In this document: one piece after another, positions 11,650-23,469 of the stretch | How the letters are laid out: each line of letters opens with the position of its first letter | Position numbering within the stretch: the first letter of the stretch is position 1 | DNA from: Erodium maritimum | Taxonomy: Eukaryota; Streptophyta; Magnoliopsida; Geraniales; Geraniaceae | Length of the DNA stretch: 64,000 bases | NCBI GenBank assembly: GCA_963921825.1 | Contig: OY997590.1 | Span: 62,300,012-62,364,011, forward strand | Direction: 5' to 3' | Position numbers and translations under genes: made by a program | The notes under the pieces: generated by a model | What the model saw: only the letters and a program-made list of their open reading frames with translations | Databases searched by the model: none | What the model was told of the DNA's origin: nothing

Positions 11650-12358
11650 TGTATATTGCATACCTACTCTTAGTAGGAATATTATATCTGTATCCGTGTT
11701 TGACAAGGAAGGATATAATGTTAATATTGGAAATGGAGTTTTCAATGTTCTATGCAATGATATGTTTTATACCAGTACTGACATGGTTGGAGGATTGTAC
11801 ATATTAGATATGGGTAACAATGCCTCAAGTTCTATATATTCCGTTAATACCAAGAGGTCTAAATCCAACGATTTAAACCTAACTCTGTTATGGTACTGTC
11901 ATTTGGGTCGCATAAACAAGAAGCGCCTATCAGCACTTCAGAAGTGCGGGCTTTCAGGTTCATTCGAATTCCATTCGATCGATAGGTACAAGGTTTGTTT
12001 GATGGGCAAAATGACTAAAGTGCCCTTTATCGATCGCGATGAAAGGGCGGGTGAATTATTGGGGCTGATACACTCGAATGTGTGTAGACCAATAAGTTCA
12101 CTTGCCAGGAGGGGTTTTAGCTACTTTATCACATTTACTGATGATTACAGTAAATATGGTTATGTCTATTCGGTGAGACATAAGTCTGAAGCTTTTGATA
12201 AATTCAAAGAGTTTAAGACTATAGTAGAAAACCAGCTCGACAAAGGTATTAAGGCACTTCGATTGGATCGAGGTGGAAAATACTTGACCACAGAGTTATT
12301 AGATCATCTAAAAGAGAATGGGATCCTTTTGAAATGGACTCCTCCTAGGTCACTGTAG
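11570..12358 (+). pseudogene. Copia-B protease tail and integrase core
   Basis: 262 codons: protease end (VLYNVYCIPTLSRNIISV), a zinc-binding segment (CHLGRINKKRL, YKVCLMGK with its first C replaced by Y), then the core. HSNVCRP lacks the first catalytic D, TDDYSKYGYVY keeps the second, and LKENGIL keeps the E. RLDRGGKYL is intact, unlike Copia-A. It overlaps the gag-protease frame by 80 bp in another frame. Confidence 0.9.
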
Positions 12359-12536
12359 TTGAAAGGTGTAGCCAAACGGAGAAATCGGACATTGTTAGAC
12401 AATGGTCTGTTCCATGATTAGTTGGACTGATCTCCCAATCTCTTTTAGGGGTTTTGCTCTAGAGACGACCGCATTCATAGTGAATCGGGCTTCGACGAAT
12501 GGTGTGGAATGGACACCATTTTAAAAATGGTACGGG

Positions 12537-12806
12537 ATGATGCCCGCTTTGTCCTTCCTAAAGATTTGTGGTTGCGAGGCTTATGTGAAACATTTGGTTT
12601 CGACTAAGCTCGAACCAAGATCTGAGATATGCACCTTCGTGTGGTATCCCAAAGCAACAAGGGGATACTATTTCTACAATCCCAGTGAGAACATGGTGTT
12701 CGTCGCTTGGGGTGGGGTCTTTATGGAAAAGAAGTTTTGTTTCCAAAGACGTCATTGGGAGGACTGTGCATCTCGAAGAAATTCAGGATGGTACAGATCT
12801 GTCTAA
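12537..12806 (+). pseudogene. Copia-B integrase C-terminal segment
   Basis: CGCEAYVKHLV, KLEPRSE and FVWYPKATRGYYFY match the post-core segment of copia integrase. Copia-B has PKA where Copia-A has PTA. Confidence 0.82.
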
Positions 12807-12894
12807 ACCAATTGGCAACCCAGTAGAAAGAAGCCAGAGATTGTCGTAGAGTAAGAACCAATTCCTGTTACAATTCCGGAAGGTCCAAGGCGAT

Positions 12895-13266
12895 TTGAAA
12901 GGATCAATCTTCCACCTCCAAGATATGGTATCCGGAGGTGACAATGAAGTCATGGTGGATCACGATGATCCAGCCACCTTTCAGGAAGTCGTGGATGGGC
13001 CCAACTCCGAGTTATGGCTGGGAGCCATGAGGGAGGAAATGCAATCCATGTCGGACAACCGAGTCTGGGAACCGGTTGATCCCATCAATGGTGTGAGGAC
13101 CATAGGATGCAAATGGATCTTCAAGGTGAAGTTTGACATGGACGGCAACCCTCTGACCTACAAAGCTCAACTGGTGGCGAAAGGTTATAGGCAGATCCAA
13201 TGGATTGACTATGAGGAAACCTTCTCCTTAGTGGCTATGGTCAAAATCGATCCAAATTCTTCTTGA
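12895..13266 (+). pseudogene. Copia-B reverse transcriptase, N-terminal part
   Basis: AMREEMQSMSDNRVWEP, IGCKWIFKVKFDMDGNPLTY and GYRQ...IDYEETFS mark the RT start. The extra A in GTCAAAATCG near 13240 shifts the frame, as in Copia-A. Confidence 0.87.
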
Positions 13267-13300
13267 CATAACTGCGTATCATAATTACGAGATATGGCAA

Positions 13301-13882
13301 GTGGATGTCAAAACCGCTTTCCTAAATGGAAATTTGACTGAGTACGTTTGTATGTCTCGGCCCAAAGGTTTTGACGATCCGAAGAATAAAGGAAAGATTT
13401 ATAAGTTGTTGAAATCCATTTATGGATTGAAACGAACTTCTCGGAGTTGGATCCTTCGTTTTGATGAAGCTGTAATTGGATTTGGCTTAATCAAGAACGA
13501 GGATGAATCTTGCGTTTATAAGAAGGCTAGTGGGAGCAATATTACCTTTCTGGTTCTCATTGAAAACGACATCCCAACCTTGCACGAGACTAAAGCTTGG
13601 TTGAGGAAGTGTTCTTCAATAAAGGACTTAGGCGATGCTTCTCATATCTTAAGGATTAAGATATGTAGAGATCGCACCAAGAGGGTCTTGGATTTAAGTC
13701 AGGGAACCTATGTGAACAAGGCATTGAGTAGGTTCTTAATGCTCGATTCAAAGAAAGGACTCTTACCCACTAGTCATGGCATTCATCTCAGCAAGACTCA
13801 GTGTCCTAAGACACCTGATGAGCTGAAAAGGATGATGAGAATCCTATGCGCCTGGGGGCAGGATCGATCATATATGCCATGA
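13301..13882 (+). pseudogene. Copia-B reverse transcriptase, C-terminal part, lacking YVDD
   Basis: 193 codons from MDVKTAFLNGNLTEYV to RSYMP. FLVLIENDIPTLHE shows the in-frame loss of the YVDD box. The frame is lost near 13845, where another frame encodes YAMTCMRPDVS. Confidence 0.88.
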
Positions 13883-14059
13883 CATGTATGAGACCAGACG
13901 TCTCGTAAGCCTTATGTTGTACCAGTAGACATCATTCTAACCCGGGGGAAAGATGATGCTGAACTAGTCGTCGAAGGATGAGTAGACGCTAGTTTTCCAA
14001 GACAAATCCAGATGACTTTAGAAGTCAATCAGGATATGTGTTTACGCTGAATGGCAGAG

Positions 14060-14290
14060 CTTTAGCTGGGAAAGCGTAAAGCAAGATACCATTGCCGAAT
14101 CTAGGACAGAGGCCAAGTACATGGATGCTGCAGAGGCAGCTAAGGAGGCTATGTGGATTTGGAAATTCATGGCAGGGCTGGGTGTAATTAAAAACCCATC
14201 CAGTCCGGTGAATCCAATTTTGCGACAACACAAGGGCCATTGCGCAAGCTAAAAGCCTAGATCGCATAACAAATCCAAACATGTACTGCG
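14060..14290 (+). pseudogene. Copia-B RNase H remnant
   Basis: One frame encodes SVKQDTIAESRTEAKYMDAAEAAKEAM in pieces characteristic of copia RNase H (TEAEY box). The CDNTRAIAQAK box is in another frame about 60 codons later. The first half of the domain is missing. Confidence 0.76.
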
Positions 14291-14460
14291 GCGTATCCAC
14301 CTCATCAGATAAATACTGAACTGAGGTGAAGTGAAGATAACCGATATTGCAACAGATGATAACATAGCCAACTCGTTGACTAAGGCAGTGTCACTGCCTG
14401 AACATGTTAGACATGTAAAGTCGATGGGGACATATAGGAGTTTAGATTGGAACTAGGGCA

Positions 14461-14470
14461 AGTGGGAGAT
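14461..14470 (+). other. Polypurine tract of Copia-B
   Basis: AGTGGGAGAT directly before the 3' LTR. Confidence 0.85.
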
Positions 14471-16158
14471 TGTTAGTCTTAGTGCCCGTAGTTCAATCCT
14501 AAATGTCCAAATGTATATATCATCGTTAGCAATAAAATTAAAGCGGCTTTATATTACTTATGTGTTGGAGTAATATATCGATGTGTGCTCTGATCTATGC
14601 CCACCATGCGAATAGAACCATAGATCGAGATAGATCACACTCGATGGGTCCCTAGTCAACAAAGCTTCACTAGAAGCGACTAGTATGAAAGATGGCTCTT
14701 TATGGCTTACGTTCTGTTAGTCATTGGAATGAGATTCCGGAGTCTGATCATAGATATCATGTGGGACATGATATTGGACGACCCGCCCTGAATATGTGCC
14801 ATAGATTAAGTCATGAACATATTCAGTGTTGTAGCTTGTCATGTATCCTTAGACCAAGGAGTCTTTGTGATCGCTATGTAGTCAACAACCTAGTTTGACC
14901 TGAGCCTAACGTTGTCCGTAACAGGGCTTCCATAACGGCCAGGATTGGCTTGGGGACGGGCTACATGAGTGACACGAAAGACGGCTAAGGGATTTATCCC
15001 TCATACTAAGGTATGGGAAAGATATCGGTTCTCGGCCGCTTGATCGAGAGTGACTGGAAGAATAGCATGGCCATGCACATGATACTGGGTATCATATCTT
15101 CAGTCATCTCACATATCAAGGAACGGTGATTGAGAATAATAAGGATGACGGCTCTATGCCTTATCTCAATCAGGATATCGGAGATAAAAGGATAATGACA
15201 GGGACGACGGAAAGGTTAGAATCGACAGGGTCGATTCGTTATGTAGTGTCAGGCAATACTAAAGTCTCGTTAGTTGCCACTTAAATAGGATCAAGTAAAA
15301 TGGGATTTTACGTTGATCTATTGACATGCATAAACCTAAGGGTCACACCGGAGGATGAAACTCATTGACACATTTATGGAGAATGGCCAAAAGGGAGTTG
15401 TCTCGGGACATGACCAAAACTGGGTTTTGGGTCATGTGCCCGTAAGTGAATAGGACTTTACGGATCGAGATAAGGCTTGGAGTCTTGGGATTGATCGCGT
15501 CGGATAATGTTGGACATTTCCGGTATGGAAGGCATGGAGGCGATGAGCGAATCACGGGACCTCGTTGGAAATGGTCACGGGCCATGTTCCAAGAGGCCCA
15601 TGAAAGGCCCATGCAACCAAGGCCCATGGAACTAATTAATCAAGTCTTGATTAATTAGTACTAAGTAAGCAAGACAAGGATTAAGGTGTTGGTGATTCAC
15701 CACCTAACACAATCTTGTCTTGCCATACTTTGTCCTATTTACACCTTACTTGACACCATACTTGTCCCATGCCTTTAGTTGGACAAGTATGGGTTTTGTT
15801 ATGTTTAAGTCATCTTTTTTCAACATAACAAAGACAAGACAAGAATAGGAAACACATTTTCTCTCCCTCTTCCATGGCCATTTCGGGTTTGGCTAGTTTC
15901 CTCCTCCATTTTTGTGTTCTTGAGTCCTCAAAGAGAAGAACTACGTGGCTTTGATTCCCATGTGGATACGTAGGCGTCTTGGAGACTCAAGCCAATCATT
16001 CGTTAACCGGTGTTCTTGTTTTGGTAAGAACTAGTGCTGAATTTTTCTCTTGTTAATCCATTCTTTGTTAGTTGTTTCATGGTTCTAATTGTCTCTTGGT
16101 TTTCATTGATTTTCCGCTGCGAGTTGGTTCATCTCCAACCTTACCTCGAGACCCAACA
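14471..16158 (+). repeat. Copia-B 3' LTR (1688 bp)
   Basis: Same length and same sequence as 7696-9383 at all places compared, including the 15-bp addition. This indicates a young insertion. Confidence 0.94.
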
Positions 16159-16163
16159 GTGAT
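16159..16163. other. Target site duplication of Copia-B, right copy
   Basis: GTGAT, matching 7691-7695. Confidence 0.93.
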
Positions 16164-16433
16164 GTCGTTTTCAATGAGAACCAGAAAGGTAATCTTGCTC
16201 CAACTAGCCTTCTTATAAACGCAAGATTCATCCTCGTTCTTGATTAAGCCAAATCCAATTACAACTTCATCAAAACGAAGGATCCAACTCCGAGAAGTTC
16301 GTTTCAATCCATAAATGGATTTCAACGACTTATAAATCTTTCCCGTATTCTTCGGATCGTCAAAACCTTTGGGTCGAGACATACAAACGTACTCAGTCAA
16401 ATTTCTATTTAGGAAAGCGGTTTTGACATCCAC
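16159..16433 (-). pseudogene. Copia RT N-terminal piece, unit 2, right of the Copia-B insertion
   Basis: It runs from MDVKTAFLNRNLTEYV to FLVLIENDIT and then reads into the Copia-B LTR. The open frame extends to about 16077 as a chimera that is not a real protein. It carries the same YVDD deletion as unit 1. Confidence 0.87.
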
Positions 16434-16467
16434 TTGCCATATCTCGTAATTATGATACGCAGTTATG

Positions 16468-16839
16468 TCAAGAAGAATTTGGATCGATTTTGACCATAGC
16501 CACTAGGGAGAAGGTTTCATCATAGTCAATCCATTGGATCTGCCTATAACCTTTCGCCACCAGTTGAGCTTTGTAGGTCAGAGGGTTGTTGTCCATGTCC
16601 ATCTTCACCTTGAAGATCCATTTGCATCCGATGGTCCTCACACCATTGATGGGATCAACCGGTTCCCAGACTCGGTTGTCCGACATGGATTGCATTTCCT
16701 CCCTCATGGCTCCCAGCCATAACTCGGAGTCGGGCCCATCCACGACTTCTTGAAAGGTGGCTGGATCATCGTGATCCACCATGACTTCATTGTCACCTCC
16801 GGATACCATATCTTGGAGGTGGAAGATTGACCCTTTCAA
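16468..16839 (-). pseudogene. Copia RT start domain, unit 2
   Basis: The translation is identical to the unit 1 copy at 1245-1616, including IGCKWIFKVK and the A-run frameshift after MVK. Confidence 0.85.
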
Positions 16840-16927
16840 ATCGCCTTGGACCTTCCGGAATTGTAACAGGAATTGGTTCTCACTCTACGACAATCTCTGG
16901 CTCCTTTCTACTGGGTTGTCAATTGGT

Positions 16928-17197
16928 TTAGACAGATCTGTACCATCCTGAATTTCTTCGAGATGCACAGTCCTCCCAATGACGTCTTTGGAAACAAAAC
17001 TTCTTTTCCATAAAGACCCCACCCCAAGCGACGAACACCATGTTCTCACTGGGATTGTAGAAATAGTATCCCCTTGTTGCTGTGGGATACCACACGAAGG
17101 TGCATATCTCAGATCTTGGTTCGAGCTTAGTCGAAACCAAATGTTTCACATAAGCCTCGCAACCACAAATCATTAGGAAGGACAAAGCCGGCATCAT
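16928..17197 (-). pseudogene. Copia integrase C-terminal segment, unit 2
   Basis: Same translation as 1705-1974, with CGCEAYVKHLV and GYYFYNPSENMVFVA. Confidence 0.82.
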
Positions 17198-17375
17198 CCC
17201 GTACCATTTTTAAAATGGTGTCCCTTCCACACCATTCGTCGAAGCCCGATTCACTATGAATGCGGTCGTCTCTAGAGCAAAACCCCTAAAAGAGATTGGG
17301 AGATCAGTCCAACTAATCATGGAACAGACCATTGTCTAACAATGTCCGATTTCTCCGTTTGGCTACACCTTTCAA

Positions 17376-18164
17376 CTACAGTGACCTAGGAGGAGTCCAT
17401 TCCAAAAGGATCCCATTCTCTTTTAGATGATCTAATAACTCTGTGGTCAAGTATTTTCCACCTCGTTTCAATCGAAGTGCCTTAATACCTTTGTCGAGCT
17501 GGTTTTCTACTATAGTCTTAAACTCTTTGAATTTATCAAAAGCTTCAGACTTATGTCTCACCGAATAGACATAACCATATTTACTGTAATCATCAGTAAA
17601 GGTGATAAAGTAGCTAAAACCCCTCCTGGCAAGTGAACTTATTGGTCTACACACATTCGAGTGTATCAGCCCCAATAATTCACCCGCCCTTTCATCGCGA
17701 TCGATAAAGGGCACTTTAGTCATTTTTCCCATCAAACAAACCTTGCACCTATCGATCGAATGGAATTCGAATGAACCTGAAAGCCCGCACTTCTGAAGTG
17801 CTGATAGGCGCTTCTTGTTTATGCGACCCAAATGACAGTACCATAACAGAGTTAGGTTTAAATCGTTGGATTTAGACCTCTTGGTATTAACGGAATATAT
17901 AGAACTTGAGGCATTGTTACCCATATCTAATATGTACAATCCTCCAACCATGTCAGTACTGGTATAAAACATATCATTGCATAGAACATTGAAAACTCCA
18001 TTTCCAATATTAACATTATATCCTTCCTTGTCAAACACGGATACAGATATAATATTCCTACTAAAAGTAGGTATGCAATATACATTATACAATACTAAGA
18101 CAAGGCCTCTTGGCAAAGCAAGACTCATGGATCCTACAGCAGTTGCCACAACTCTGAGGTCCAT
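17376..18164 (-). pseudogene. Copia integrase core, unit 2
   Basis: 262 codons identical to unit 1. HSNVCRP replaces the first catalytic aspartate; TDDYSKYGYVY and LKENGIL are kept. Confidence 0.88.
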
Positions 18165-18563
18165 TTCGTGCTTTCCAAATCTCTCCTACTTTCAGCCACC
18201 ATATATTAGTGCATGTGTGAGATTCAGTCATGGTATCTAATACCCATGAATCTTTGGAAGTAGAGAGATGTAGCTCTATAGAGTTAATACCGAATGAAGG
18301 CACGGTCCCACCGCCCTTCCTTAGATCATCCAGGTTTCCTGATGAAGGCGCAGTCCTACTGCCCTTCTTCAGATCATCCAGGCTATTTGATGAAGGCGCA
18401 GTCCCACTGCCCTTCTTCAGATCAGCCGTGAACTTCCTGTAATCCCGGTTCCAATGACCAGGCTGTTGGCAGTAGAAGCAGACATTCTCAGGTGTCTCAT
18501 CTTTCCTGCCAAGTGCGCATGGGCCCAGCCCTTGCCACTTCCAATTCCCTTGTTGACCATCAG
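18085..18563 (-). pseudogene. Copia gag zinc knuckle and protease remnant, unit 2
   Basis: CFYCQQPGHWNRDY and SWVLDTMTESHTC recur with the same losses as unit 1. Confidence 0.78.
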
Positions 18564-18793
18564 AATATCCTTGGATCCCAGATCCCTGAGATATTCTTCT
18601 CAGCAGTTAATGACACTTCATGTAACTCTGATATGGTCTTAGAGACAGCCTTGTCAAGGACATATTCTTTGCGTTCAGACTTGAGGACTATCCTCAAAAT
18701 TCTGTACCAGTCCAAATAGTTTGTCCCATTTAGCTTGACCCTATCAAGAATGGTTTTTAATGACAAACTATTAATGTTCGCTGAATTTGACAT
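18560..18793 (-). pseudogene. Copia gag N-terminus, truncated, unit 2
   Basis: 77 codons from an ATG at 18793, identical in translation to unit 1. The leader follows to 20334, with the same paired 22-mer repeats. Confidence 0.8.
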
Positions 18794-20334
18794 TTGATCT
18801 ACAACAGATAAAATTCAATCAGTAAACTGAATAAATTTTATGAAGATCAAGCTTAAACACCAACAATCAATTCTAAACCTTTAGAATCTGAAACCAAGAT
18901 CCTTGATTCACTCGATTAAGCTGAACTAATGCTCACCACTTAATCGAGCTATGTAGGTAGGACTCCATCCAATCACATCCAATGTGACTCTTGGCTAGGG
19001 TATGCACTTATGTACACGGCTTACCCTATCTGTTACCCTAGCTCAACCTCAGGCTGAGAATCGTAGTCGGGTCCACCAATTTTCAACTATGGCCCGTCAC
19101 TATGTAGGTGCCCCGCTAATGCGCACGACACCCACATATGTCGTCCAAACCTACTACCCCGCTTTCCCATGGATGCTCCGCTAATGCGCACGACACCCAT
19201 AGGACGGGGAGGTAGTAAGGTGTTGATAATTGGGAGGTATCGGACATGACCCATTTTTACTTGTCCGGTTGTGTTTAAAACTTTGACACATCCTAGATGC
19301 GATGAGCACATCAACTACATTCCAAATGCAATGATGCCTCAAATTACATCCAATGTAATTCTTCCTTCGAACCCGTCAACTACATCCAATGTAATGACGA
19401 TTCTAAGGGCTCACACACAAGGATTAAAATTCCAATTTTATCTTTGCATGTGAGGTGATATGCTCGGTAAATAAAGTTAAGCATGCAATTCTAAAACACA
19501 GAATTAATCATGCATAAACTAAACCAAGCATAAAGCGATAAATATGCACATAATAGCCCCCTAAACTAACTCCCACTAGCTTCTTGAGCTCCACCGACTC
19601 CAAGCCGATGCCAACACCCGAAAAGCCACCAAATGACCTTTTCGCCCTTTCTTCATCTTGAGTAAAATATTACAATTTAATACACGACTCGCAGGTCGGG
19701 AATAAATAAATATTACAAACAAGTGGTTCGACGACCACACCTTGAAAGAATAATTACACGCTAACACTAACGGCTCGCAGGCCGTGAAAAGCGATAAATA
19801 ATTAAATTGAGCTCGGGGCTATTATGTACACCATGCCAACATCACATCACACATCGTGTTATCAAACAAGCATCTTATCAAACATCATGTGATTTTCCGG
19901 TTTTAATTAATAGCCAAGTTTCGAAATTTTTTGATGCTCGGTTTATCGAAACCGTTCAAAAATGAAACTTTTGAACATTTGATCTTCGAGTTCGTCATGA
20001 CGGTTCCAAACTCGTCATAACTAACAAAACGGTTTAGCCTTGGCATATCAACCATCCAATGGTCATGGTTGGCCTAGCTCCGTCCAACGGAGCCCCGTTC
20101 GGTCCCGGTTTCGGCTCCCCGAGAGTCCCGCTCCCGAGACCCGAAAAATCAAGTTTTTTTCAAAATTTCCAGATTTGAAATAATTTTCAAAAATTCATTT
20201 TACATGCATTAAATCCATAAACAAGTATTTAAAACATGTTATCAAACAATTTAGCAAAACAACACGCCAAAAACGAAACTTTCAAGCAAAACCGAAACTT
20301 TGAACACCGTCTTGTGAATCCCGAAGGTAGCACG

Positions 20335-20346
20335 GCTCTGATACCA
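20335..20346 (-). other. Primer-binding site, Copia-A unit 2
   Basis: TGGTATCAGAGC on the minus strand, one base from the LTR at 20348. Confidence 0.9.
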
Positions 20347-20347
20347 C

Positions 20348-22020
20348 TGTTGGGTCTCGAGGTAGGGTTGGAGATGAACCAACTCGCAGCGGAAAATCAA
20401 GGAAAACCAAGAGACGATTAAAACCATGAAACAACTAACAAAGAATGGATTCACAAGAGAAAAATTCAGCATTAGTTCTTACCAAAACAAGAACACCGGG
20501 TAACGAATGATTGGCTTGAGTCTCCAAGACGCCTACGTATCCACATGGGAATCAAAGCCACGTAGTTCTTCTCTTTGAGGACTCAAGAACACAAAAATGG
20601 AGGTGGGAGCTTGCCAAACCCGAAATTGCAAAGGAAGGGAGAGAGAAGTTGTGTTTCCTATTCTTGTCTTGTGTTTGTTATGTTGAAAAAAGATGACTTA
20701 AACATAACAAAACCCATACTTGTCCAACTAAAGGCATGAGACAAGTATGGTGTCAAGTAAGGTGTAAATAGGACAAAGTATGGCAAGACAAGATTGGGTT
20801 AGGTGGTGAATCACCAACACCTTAATCCTTGTCTTGCTTGCTTAGTACTAATTAATCAAGACTTGATTAATTAGTTCCATGGGCCTTTCATGGGCCTCTT
20901 GGAACATGGCCCGTGGCCATTTCCAACGAGGTCCCGTGATTCGCTCATCGCCTCCAAGCCTTCCATACCGGAAATGTCCAACATTATCCGACGCAATCAA
21001 TCCCAAGACTCCAAGCCTTGTCTCGATCCGTAAATTCCTATTCACTTACGGGCACATGATCCAAAACCCAGTTTTGGTCATGTCCCGAGACAACTCCCTT
21101 TTGGCCATTCTCCATAAATGTGTCAATGAGTTTCATCCTCCGGTGTGACCCTTAGGTTTATGCATGTCAATAGATCAACGTAAAATCCCATTTTACTTGA
21201 TCCTATTTAAGTGGCAACTAACGAGACTTTAGTATTGCCTGACACTGCATAACGAATCGACCCTGTCGATTCTAACCTTTCCGTCATCCCTGTCATTATC
21301 CTTTTATCTCCGATATCCTGATTGAGATAAGGCATAGAGCCGTCATCCTTATTATTCTCAATCAATGTTCCTTGATATGTGAGATGACTAAAGATATGAT
21401 ACCCAGTATCATGTGCATGGCCATGCTATTCTTTCAGTCACTCTCGATCAAGCGACCGAGAACCGATATCTTTCTCATACCTCAGTATGAGGGATAAATC
21501 CCTTAGCCGTCTTTCGTGTCACTCATGTAGCCCGTCCCCAAGCCAATCCTGGCCGTTATGGAAGCCCTGTTACGGACAACGTTAGGCTCAGGTCAAACTC
21601 AGTTGTTGACTACATAGCGATCACAAAGACTCCTTGGTCTAAGGATACATGACAAGCTACGCCACTGAATATGTTCATGACTTAATCTATGGCACATATT
21701 CAGGGCGGGTCGTCCAATATCATGTCCCACATGATATCTATGATCAGACTCCGGAATCCCATTCCAATGACTAACAGAACGTAAGCCATAAAGAGTCATC
21801 TTTCATACTAGTCGCTTCTAATGAAGCTTTGTTGACTAGGGACCCATCGAGTATGATCTATCTAAATCTATGGTTCTATTCGCATTGTGGGCATAGATAA
21901 GAGCACACATCGATATATTACTCCAACACATAAGTAATATAAAGCCGTTTTGATTTTATTGCTAACGATGATATATACATTTGGACATTTAGGATTGAAC
22001 TATGGGCACTAAGACTAACA
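20348..22020 (-). repeat. Copia-A LTR shared by units 2 and 3 (1673 bp)
   Basis: Same boundaries and length as the other two full LTRs. It is flanked on the left by a PBS and on the right by the PPT complement ATCTCCCACT of unit 3. It has GGCAAGAC near 20781 where the LTR at 5125 has GACAAGAC. Confidence 0.92.
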
Positions 22021-22605
22021 ATCTCCCACTTGCCCTAGTTCCAATCTAAACTCCAATATGTCCCCATCGACTTTACATGTCTAACATGTTCAGGCAGCGA
22101 CACCGCCTTAGTCAAAGGGTTGGCTATGTTATCATCTGTTGCAATATAGGTTATCTTCACTTCACCTCAATTCAGTATTTCTCTGATTAGATGGATACGC
22201 CGTAGTACATGTTTGGATTTGTTATGCGATCTGGGCTTTTAGCTTGCGCAATGGCCCTTGTGTTGTCGCAAAATGGATTCACCGGGCTGGATGGGTTTTT
22301 AATTACATCCAACCCTGCCGTGAATTTCCAAATCCACATAGCCTCCTTAGCTGCCTCTGCAACATCCATGTACTTGGCCTCTGTTGTAGATTCGGCAATG
22401 GTATCTTGCTTTACGCTCTCCCAGCTAAAGCTCTGCCATTCAGCATGAACACATATCCTGACTGACTTCTAAAGTCATCTGGATTTGTCTTGGAAAACTA
22501 ACGTCTACTCATCCTTCGACGACTAGTTCAACATCATCTTTCCCGGGTTAGACTGATGTCTACTGGTACAACATAAGGCTTACGAGACAGCCGGTCTCAT
22601 ACATG

Positions 22606-23187
22606 TCATGGCATATATGATCGATCCTGCCCCCAGGCGCATAGGATTCTCATCATCCTTTTCAGCTCATCAGGTGTCTTAGGACACTGAGTCTTGTTGA
22701 GATGAATGCCATGACTAGTGGGTAAGAGTCCTTTCTTTGAATCGAGCATTAAGAACCTACTCAATGCCTTGTTCACATAGGTTCCCTGACTTAAATCCAA
22801 GACCCTCTTGGTGCGATCTCTACATATCTTAATCCTAAAGATATAAGAAGCATCGCCTAAGTCCTTTACTGAAAAACACTTCCTCAACCAAGCTTTAGTC
22901 TCGTGCAAGGTTGTGATGTCGTTTTCAATGAGAACCAGAAAGGTAATCTTGCTCCAACTAGCCTTCTTATAAACGCAAGATTCATCCTCGTTCTTGATTA
23001 AGCCAAATCCAATTACAACTTCATCAAAACGAAGGATCCAACTCCGAGAAGTTCGTTTCAATCCATAAATGGATTTCAACGACTTATAAATCTTTCCCGT
23101 ATTCTTCGGATCGTCAAAACCTTTGGGTCGAGACATACAAACGTACTCAGTCAAATTTCTATTTAGGAAAGCGGTTTTGACATCCAC
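22606..23187 (-). pseudogene. Copia RT C-terminal part, unit 3
   Basis: 193 codons identical in translation to unit 1, including FLVLIENDI where YVDD should be. Confidence 0.87.
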
Positions 23188-23284
23188 TTGCCATATCTCG
23201 TAATTATGATACGCAGTTATGTCAAGAAGAATTTGGATCGATTTTGACCATAGCCACTAGGGAGAAGGTTTCATCATAGTCAAT

Positions 23285-23469
23285 CTATTGGATCTGCCTA
23301 TAACCTTTCGCCACCAGTTGAGCTTTGTAGGTCAGAGGGTTGTTGTCCATGTCCATCTTCACCTTGAAGATCCATTTGCATCCGATGGTCCTCACACCAT
23401 TGATGGGATCAACCGGTTCCCAGACTCGGTTGTCCGACATGGATTGCATTTCCTCCCTCATGGCTCCCA
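23285..23469 (-). pseudogene. Copia RT start domain, unit 3, left of Gypsy-D
   Basis: AMREEMQSMSDNRVWEP to GYRQIQ is retained, ending at the insertion point. A substitution near 23286 makes a stop after YRQIQ. The upstream part of the domain is at 40855-40978. Confidence 0.83.
23465..23469. other. Target site duplication of Gypsy-D, left copy
   Basis: TCCCA, repeated at 40850-40854. Uninterrupted Copia-A units read GGCTCCCAGCCAT. Confidence 0.93.

Larger units (their letters stand above)
7696..16158 (+). mobile_element. Copia-B: complete Ty1/copia insertion of the same family, opposite orientation
   Basis: It is 8463 bp, with two 1688-bp LTRs that match wherever I compared them, PBS and PPT in place, and a perfect 5-bp target duplication. 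It inserted into the RT of Copia-A unit 2. It belongs to the same family but is not a copy of the neighbouring units: the LTR has 15 extra bases, and the coding remnants keep more canonical residues (AFLNGNLTEYV, RLDRGGKYL). It also lacks YVDD and has frameshifts, so it must have moved with proteins supplied by other elements. Confidence 0.95.
6798..20347 (-). mobile_element. Copia-A unit 2 internal region, split by Copia-B
   Basis: The internal sequence is present at 6798-7695 and resumes at 16159, with the five target bases duplicated. Removing 8468 bp restores an internal region matching unit 1, plus one extra C near 6841. The RNase H remnant is at 6965-7195. Confidence 0.92.

Noticed and set aside
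16077-16163. Extension of the unit 2 RT frame into Copia-B
   Set aside because: The last codons lie in the Copia-B LTR and do not belong to RT.
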